A program made the position numbers and the translations under genes. The notes under the pieces were generated by a model. It made no database searches, was not told the origin of the DNA, and was given only the letters and a program-made list of their open reading frames with translations. Below are positions 24,457 to 28,299 of a DNA stretch of 28,299 nucleotides, piece after piece. The first letter of the stretch is position 1. The number at the start of each line of letters is the position of its first letter. Source of the stretch: JBJKPP01 sp046706145 (GTDB lineage: Bacteria > Bacteroidota > Ignavibacteria > Ignavibacteriales > Ignavibacteriaceae); assembly GCA_046706145.1 (NCBI GenBank), contig JBJKPP010000220.1:1-28299 (forward strand), in the 5' to 3' direction.

Positions 24457-25861
24457 TTCCCAAACTCCTTCTTAAAATTCTTTTCTGTTGTACAAAACTA
24501 AAAACGACATAAATTGAAGAAGCAATAAACCAACCGGGCAGCCCTAAAAAGAATATTTCCATACCATAGTATAAATTGATAAAAAGGCACAAGACGAGAG
24601 TCAAAACCCACGTTATCATTGCAGCTTGGTTTAAAGATTTATGAAATACTTCCGCAAAATTCGATTTCAATTTCAATTTGGGTAATATATAAACATCCAT
24701 CATTATTATAGCACCCATTGGCATTAATAGAAGCCCGTAAAGAGCAACAAATTCAAGAAGTTTCATTACCAATGCCGGAAAAATCGCAGCGATGCTTGTA
24801 ATTATTCCAACAATCATAGTCACCTTCCAGGTTTTCCACTTAGGTTTGATCGCCTGGAGAGCCAAACCTGCTCTGTAAATAGTTGGATTAGCAGTTGTCC
24901 AGCCAGCCATTATTACACAGAAAGCTCCGGCTATACCTGCCGCTCCATAAGCGATTGGTCCCGGTGAAAATTGAGTGAGATCGTGGGTCTGTTGCAAAAA
25001 GGCAGCGTACAAGATTCCGGAAGCTACCCATGCAATATAATGCCCAACATACATTCCTGAGGCAGGTGAAAATCCGTGATACCACTTCTTTGCGTACCGT
25101 AATATGGATAAGTCAGCCATTCCTATATGCATAGCCATATTTACAAACCAGGCAAAAAACATTACATGCCAAAAAGTAAATTGACTTTGTCCAGGCAAAT
25201 GTTTTCCGGTCCATATTTTCGTTTTTGCAACCTCCCCAAAATTTGATAAGGAAGTGACCCCTAATTTTGGTAATACAGCAAAAGCCGCTGCTATGAATAC
25301 CAAAATCATCCAAGGTGCCGCTACATTTGCAAATCTTGAAACTTGATTATACCCAAACATTGCTATTAATGTCGTAACTATTCCAACCCCCAGAACTATT
25401 ATTACCCATTCAAGACTATTTGGAAGCCACTGGTTTAACGAAGGCATGCTCAGATGAAAGGGAATACCAACAGCAGTAGCCGAGACAGCAATCATGGAAC
25501 CTGCTAAAAAACAAAACATCAATGCATTCACAAAGTTATAAACTGAAGTTAGCTTAATGCCGCAGATTTTCTCCAACATATAATATAAAGTATAGCGAAA
25601 CCTAGTGGCAATTGGCGCACATATAAATCCCCAGCTTAGAACCGCAAGGAAATCACCCACTAATAAGCCAAATATAAGTGCCGTGGCAGTTACACCGTGA
25701 GCTACGAACAACGGACCGATAACAAATTCTGTTCCCGCAGTATGTTCGCCAACATACATACCGATAAAACTTCCCCATCCTTTCCATTTTGATTCTGGAA
25801 CAGGAGTTTGTTCGTACTCTTCCACTGAATTTAAATGACTGAGTAATTTCTCTCTAAGCAT
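24434..25861 (-). CDS. NCS1-family (purine-cytosine permease-like) transporter
   Basis: A 475-residue inner-membrane protein with about a dozen hydrophobic helices. The N-terminal helix region (WGSFIGMYVGEHTAGTEFVI) and the following GLLVGDFLAVLSWGFICAPI resemble the NCS1 nucleobase-cation symporters, and WTTANPTIYRAGLALQ resembles their conserved middle. NCS1 members import cytosine, uracil, hydantoin, allantoin, thiamine and related compounds. The neighbours here, a sugar isomerase 32 bases upstream and a two-helix protein overlapping downstream, do not match nucleobase use, so the substrate is open. SD AAAGGAAG precedes the ATG. No nucleobase-degrading gene is near. Family call is fairly sure; substrate is not. 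Confidence 0.8.
   Translation of the reverse strand: MLREKLLSHLNSVEEYEQTPVPESKWKGWGSFIGMYVGEHTAGTEFVIGPLFVAHGVTATALIFGLLVGDFLAVLSWGFICAPIATRFRYTLYYMLEKICGIKLTSVYNFVNALMFCFLAGSMIAVSATAVGIPFHLSMPSLNQWLPNSLEWVIIVLGVGIVTTLIAMFGYNQVSRFANVAAPWMILVFIAAAFAVLPKLGVTSLSNFGEVAKTKIWTGKHLPGQSQFTFWHVMFFAWFVNMAMHIGMADLSILRYAKKWYHGFSPASGMYVGHYIAWVASGILYAAFLQQTHDLTQFSPGPIAYGAAGIAGAFCVIMAGWTTANPTIYRAGLALQAIKPKWKTWKVTMIVGIITSIAAIFPALVMKLLEFVALYGLLLMPMGAIIMMDVYILPKLKLKSNFAEVFHKSLNQAAMITWVLTLVLCLFINLYYGMEIFFLGLPGWFIASSIYVVFSFVQQKRILRRSLGNGIKVSA
24465..24473 (-). promoter_or_regulatory. Ribosome binding site of the 58-residue protein
   Basis: The minus strand reads AAGAAGGAG, then TTTGGGAA, then the ATG. It lies within the permease coding sequence, which supports real translation of the small gene. 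Confidence 0.7.
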
Positions 25862-25893
25862 TTTTCTTCCTTTAAGGCACCGAATTGAAAAAA

Positions 25894-27138
25894 CTAAGTT
25901 CTCTCTTGTTCTATCTTCTTCTGGTAACCAATTTCATTATACTTAAGAACCGGGTCAATTGGTAATTCCTTATTTAATCGAGCTTTAGCAACAATTGGTC
26001 TAACATCAGCATTAATGGTAGCATCATTAAACCGACGATTTGCCAAGATTATCTCATCTTTGCTTTGATAATTAAGAATTGATTGTTGATCAACCAATAA
26101 AGCTTTGGCGAATGATAATTGTAGAGAGTCAATAGAATGTATTATTGCAGGAATCCGTTTCTCTCTACTGCTACATTGATCAATCATCAGAGCCCAGTTA
26201 TTATCTCCTTGAATTCCCCCGCCAACCAAGAGTTCGTAAAAAATTCTTGCCATAGCAGCATTTGGTTCTACTGCATGGTCATCGTCTGCAGCATATCTTG
26301 TGTTAAAATGAAATCCGCCTAATAGTTTCTCATTCAAAAGCCTTGCAACTATTTGCTCGATATTTGTAGAATGATGATGATGCCCCATATCGATTAATAC
26401 ACCTGCATCTCCATCAAACTCCTTCACTAGTAAATATGAAGACCCCCAATCTGAAAGGACGGTGCTGTATGTTCCAGGTTCAAATACTTTGTACTCAATT
26501 AAAACTTTAACACCTTTATTTTTACTATCAGCATTAATTTTCTTTATCTCAGCAGCAACTTCTTTTAATGACACTTTTGCAAAATTATAAACCTTCCTTA
26601 GTTCTATCTGGCCCGGATAATTAGAACCGTCGGGAAGCCATAATGTCAACACTCCATTTCCAATCTTATCAGCAATTGTGGCGGCGAGTAATGTTTGCTT
26701 TATATAATTATCTCTTGTTGTTTTTTCTTCAGCGGATAAACTTCCGCGAAAGGAACCTTTTAAAAAATATGTGGGACTTACTGAACCTAATTTCAGCCCG
26801 CGAAGTTTCGCTTTTTCAGTCACCTCTTCAGCAATTTCAATGGAACCTGAAATTTCATCACTTGAGAAATCCCATAACACATGCGTTGCCACTCCTTCAA
26901 CGGCACTGGTGAGTTGGTCCACTAATTTCGCATCGTCTAATTTTTCATCTATATTTCGGGCAAAACCGGGTGGCATATAGTCTCCAAATCTTCCACCACC
27001 AAATTCTCCAAAAACCCAGCTTGGAACTTCAACTTTGAAATTTTCTATTGCTTTAATCGACTTATTTACGTTGATCTCCCCAAATTCTTCTTGAAGAGAT
27101 TTTAATCCAAATTCAATTTGTTTTTCTGTCATAAACAT
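25894..27138 (-). CDS. rhaI: L-rhamnose isomerase-type sugar isomerase (RhaI branch)
   Basis: A 414-residue cytoplasmic TIM-barrel isomerase resembling the Pseudomonas stutzeri type of L-rhamnose isomerase rather than the E. coli RhaA type. Matching blocks are VPSWVFGEFGGGRFGD, LTLWLPDGSNYPGQ, IEYKVFEPGTYSTVLSDWGS, LIDMGHHHHSTNIEQIVARL and LGGFHFNTRYAADDDHAVEP. These supply the expected metal ligands: Glu215, Asp250, one of His253-256, His277 and the Asp285-287 cluster. Enzymes of this branch are broad, converting L-rhamnose, L-mannose, L-lyxose, D-allose and others to ketoses, so the substrate in this mannoside locus is uncertain. Starts at 27136-27138 or 27130-27132 (MFMTEKQ) are both possible; GAGA sits at good distance from the second. 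No rhamnulokinase or aldolase is seen. It is followed after 32 bases by the NCS1 permease. Confidence 0.82.
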   Translation of the reverse strand: MFMTEKQIEFGLKSLQEEFGEINVNKSIKAIENFKVEVPSWVFGEFGGGRFGDYMPPGFARNIDEKLDDAKLVDQLTSAVEGVATHVLWDFSSDEISGSIEIAEEVTEKAKLRGLKLGSVSPTYFLKGSFRGSLSAEEKTTRDNYIKQTLLAATIADKIGNGVLTLWLPDGSNYPGQIELRKVYNFAKVSLKEVAAEIKKINADSKNKGVKVLIEYKVFEPGTYSTVLSDWGSSYLLVKEFDGDAGVLIDMGHHHHSTNIEQIVARLLNEKLLGGFHFNTRYAADDDHAVEPNAAMARIFYELLVGGGIQGDNNWALMIDQCSSREKRIPAIIHSIDSLQLSFAKALLVDQQSILNYQSKDEIILANRRFNDATINADVRPIVAKARLNKELPIDPVLKYNEIGYQKKIEQERT

Positions 27139-27219
27139 TCTCTTTTTTTGCTTAACGATTTGGAAGGATTGCTATATATACTAACTCTTCCTAAGGTTTC
27201 ATCGTCCAGAAAATGCATA

Positions 27220-27249
27220 AAAATATTTTGTGTAAATGATGATCAACAA
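27220..27249 (-). promoter_or_regulatory. Possible promoter of the isomerase-permease operon
   Basis: The minus strand reads TTGTTG (27244-27249), 18 bases, then TATTTT (27220-27225). It is a moderate sigma70-like match that would give a leader of roughly 75 bases. In AT-rich DNA such matches arise by chance. Confidence 0.3.
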
Positions 27250-27271
27250 CTAATTTATCAAAAAAAGTTTA

Positions 27272-27284
27272 TTAGTTTAACTAA
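27272..27284. promoter_or_regulatory. 13-base palindrome, possible operator upstream of the isomerase gene
   Basis: TTAGTTTAACTAA is a perfect inverted repeat (TTAGTT/AACTAA) with a one-base centre. It lies about 23 bases upstream of the possible -35 box, a position used by activators. It differs from the lacI operators, which have a central CG. The regulator is unknown. Confidence 0.3.
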
Positions 27285-27474
27285 ACGAAAATATTATTTT
27301 ACAATCTGTAATCAGATTTATCATTTCTCCAGGGTTTTTATTTAAAGGTCAGAGATTACTCTATCCTAAATAATTACGAACAATATAATATGTATAAACC
27401 TATGAATAAGAAAAGATCAGAAGAATTTTGTGGGTTTTCCTTTAGCTTGAAAACAAAAAATGCGAAAACGGCTT

Positions 27475-27534
27475 ATTTTCGACTTCTGTAGTGAGTGTAA
27501 CGGAAACCCGAAACAAGTACTACAGAAAGAAAAT
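27475..27534. repeat. Long imperfect hairpin element
   Basis: TTCTGTAGT (27484-27492) pairs exactly with ACTACAGAA (27519-27527). Outside it ATTTTC (27475-27480) pairs with GAAAAT (27529-27534), across a 3/1 internal loop. Inside the 26-base loop CGG-aaac-CCG (27501-27510) can form a small hairpin. In total there are 15 base pairs of stem plus an inner hairpin. It could be an RNA structure, a terminator relic or the end of a mobile element. Confidence 0.55.
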
Positions 27535-27690
27535 TTTCTGATATTTACCAGCCAACTATATATCTAACAATATATAAGATTAGTTAGCCCCTAACACATA
27601 GACAACTGTAAGAATTTAATATCTCATTTACTTTTAAAAACGCACTACAATTAAAGCAATAAATAATGATCAATGTTATTTCTCATTACT

Positions 27691-28299
27691 TCATCTGTAA
27701 GAAGGGGGTGCTTGATTGGGGCTACTCCCCCAGCTCGTATCCGGGATAGGACTTAACTTATATACTATCCTACTACCACCGGATATATCACTAAACCTAA
27801 TCCATGGCCTATCCCAAGTTTTACCATTCACTGATAAACTATGAACATATGGAGAGTTTATTTGTGCTCCCTTACCAATAATCGTCACTTCACCATTCTT
27901 AAGATGAAGAACAACTTTCGAAAACAATGGGCTGCCGAGAACAAGCACGTTTACCCCGGGTATTTCAGGGTAGATACCCAAAGCACTAAAAACATACCAT
28001 GACGACAATGCACCTGCGTCATCATTGCCGGGCAAACCGCTAGGTGTATCTTTAAAAAGTTCGGTCTGAATCCGTCGAATAACCTTCTGTGTTTTATAAG
28101 GAACACCAGCAAAATCGTATATCCACGGATTACCTTCACAGGGCTCATTACCCATAAATGCATGTTGACTTAATGGGCCGTCATTAAGTTTAGTAAAATA
28201 TTTATCAAGTCTGGTAACCGCTATAGAACGACCTCCCATCAAGTTAAATAATCCTTTAAAATCAAACGGAACCAACCACGTATACTGTGTCGCACTGCC
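27691..28299 (-). CDS. GH92 alpha-mannosidase, C-terminal part (start lies beyond window edge)
   Basis: The frame is open to base 28299 and ends with TGA at 27691-27693, giving 202 residues. It reads GSATQYTWLVPFDFKGLF at the window edge, then FMGNEPCEGNPWIYDFAGVP, then SGLPGNDDAGALSSWYVFSA with LGIYP following. These are the conserved C-terminal blocks of GH92: the Glu of the NEP motif is the family's general acid, and the NDD segment carries the acidic residues that act with calcium. GH92 enzymes are exo-alpha-mannosidases, usually secreted. The signal peptide region cannot be seen. It lies upstream of the isomerase gene and may belong to the same regulon, but a 552-base gap separates them. 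Confidence 0.92.
   Translation of the reverse strand, partial: GSATQYTWLVPFDFKGLFNLMGGRSIAVTRLDKYFTKLNDGPLSQHAFMGNEPCEGNPWIYDFAGVPYKTQKVIRRIQTELFKDTPSGLPGNDDAGALSSWYVFSALGIYPEIPGVNVLVLGSPLFSKVVLHLKNGEVTIIGKGAQINSPYVHSLSVNGKTWDRPWIRFSDISGGSRIVYKLSPIPDTSWGSSPNQAPPSYR

Larger units (their letters stand above)
27139..27690. other. Intergenic region between the GH92 and isomerase genes
   Basis: No credible gene is found in these 552 bases on either strand. The region is very AT-rich and holds a possible isomerase promoter, a 13-base palindrome and a long imperfect hairpin, each listed separately. A small GTTAG-ccc-CTAAC hairpin (27583-27595) is also present. No convincing GH92 terminator with a U run is seen. 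Confidence 0.6.

Noticed and set aside
27150..27163. GCTTAACGATTTGG as a third LacI operator before the isomerase gene
   Set aside because: It matches O1 at only 7 of 14 positions, and its arms are not complementary.
27698..27736. G-run and C-run pairing (GGGGG/CCCCC) near the GH92 stop as a terminator or G-quadruplex
   Set aside because: It is explained by the proline- and glycine-coding end of the GH92 gene and has no U run.
1..28299. CRISPR arrays, tRNA or rRNA genes, transposases or integrases
   Set aside because: No regularly spaced short repeats, no tRNA-like cloverleaf arms and no recombinase-like protein could be found in the gaps or frames.

Overview
The window is AT-rich, and every gene I can support lies on the minus strand, so transcription runs from high to low coordinates. 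Three secreted proteins end in type IX secretion (T9SS) style C-terminal domains; two of these carry the NYPNPFNPST signature. A TonB-dependent receptor and a PorV/PorQ-family barrel are also present. Together these point to the Bacteroidota/Chlorobi/Ignavibacteriota group, most likely an Ignavibacteria-type bacterium. The taxon is inferred from protein style only.

The theme is mannoside use. In transcription order the window holds: (1) the 3' end of a GH92 alpha-mannosidase (27691-28299, cut by the window edge); (2) a 552-base gap with a structured inverted repeat; (3) an L-rhamnose-isomerase-type sugar isomerase (25894-27138), an NCS1-type permease (24434-25861) and an overlapping 58-residue two-helix membrane protein (24280-24456) with a strong ribosome binding site; (4) a 455-base gap with a good promoter and two LacI-type operators; (5) a LacI regulator (22763-23824), a zinc sugar/polyol dehydrogenase (21737-22759) and a secreted protein of duplicated carbohydrate-binding-like modules (19136-21700) that ends at a clear terminator.

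After the terminator comes a second closely packed series: TonB receptor, 1104-residue surface protein, PorV-like barrel and parvulin-type chaperone (10351-19021); then an ABC sugar importer made of a lipoprotein and two permeases (7329-10310); two different cytoplasmic GH130 proteins (4956-7311); a secreted toroid-like protein (3621-4937); a 1057-residue T9SS cargo with Ig-like and LamG modules (429-3602); and the N-terminal part of a GH2 beta-mannosidase with a probable TTG start (1-396, cut by the window edge).

A working model, inferred from content and order: secreted and surface proteins bind and trim a mannose-containing glycan; the TonB receptor and its partners act at the outer membrane; the ABC importer carries oligosaccharides over the inner membrane; GH130 phosphorylase(s) and the leaderless GH2 enzyme split them in the cytoplasm. 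The LacI protein probably controls at least its own operon. No SusD homologue, no ABC ATPase and no sugar kinase is visible. The most novel-looking items are the small protein attached to the NCS1 permease, the SusD-less outer-membrane module, and the two secreted proteins whose main domains I cannot place in a known family.
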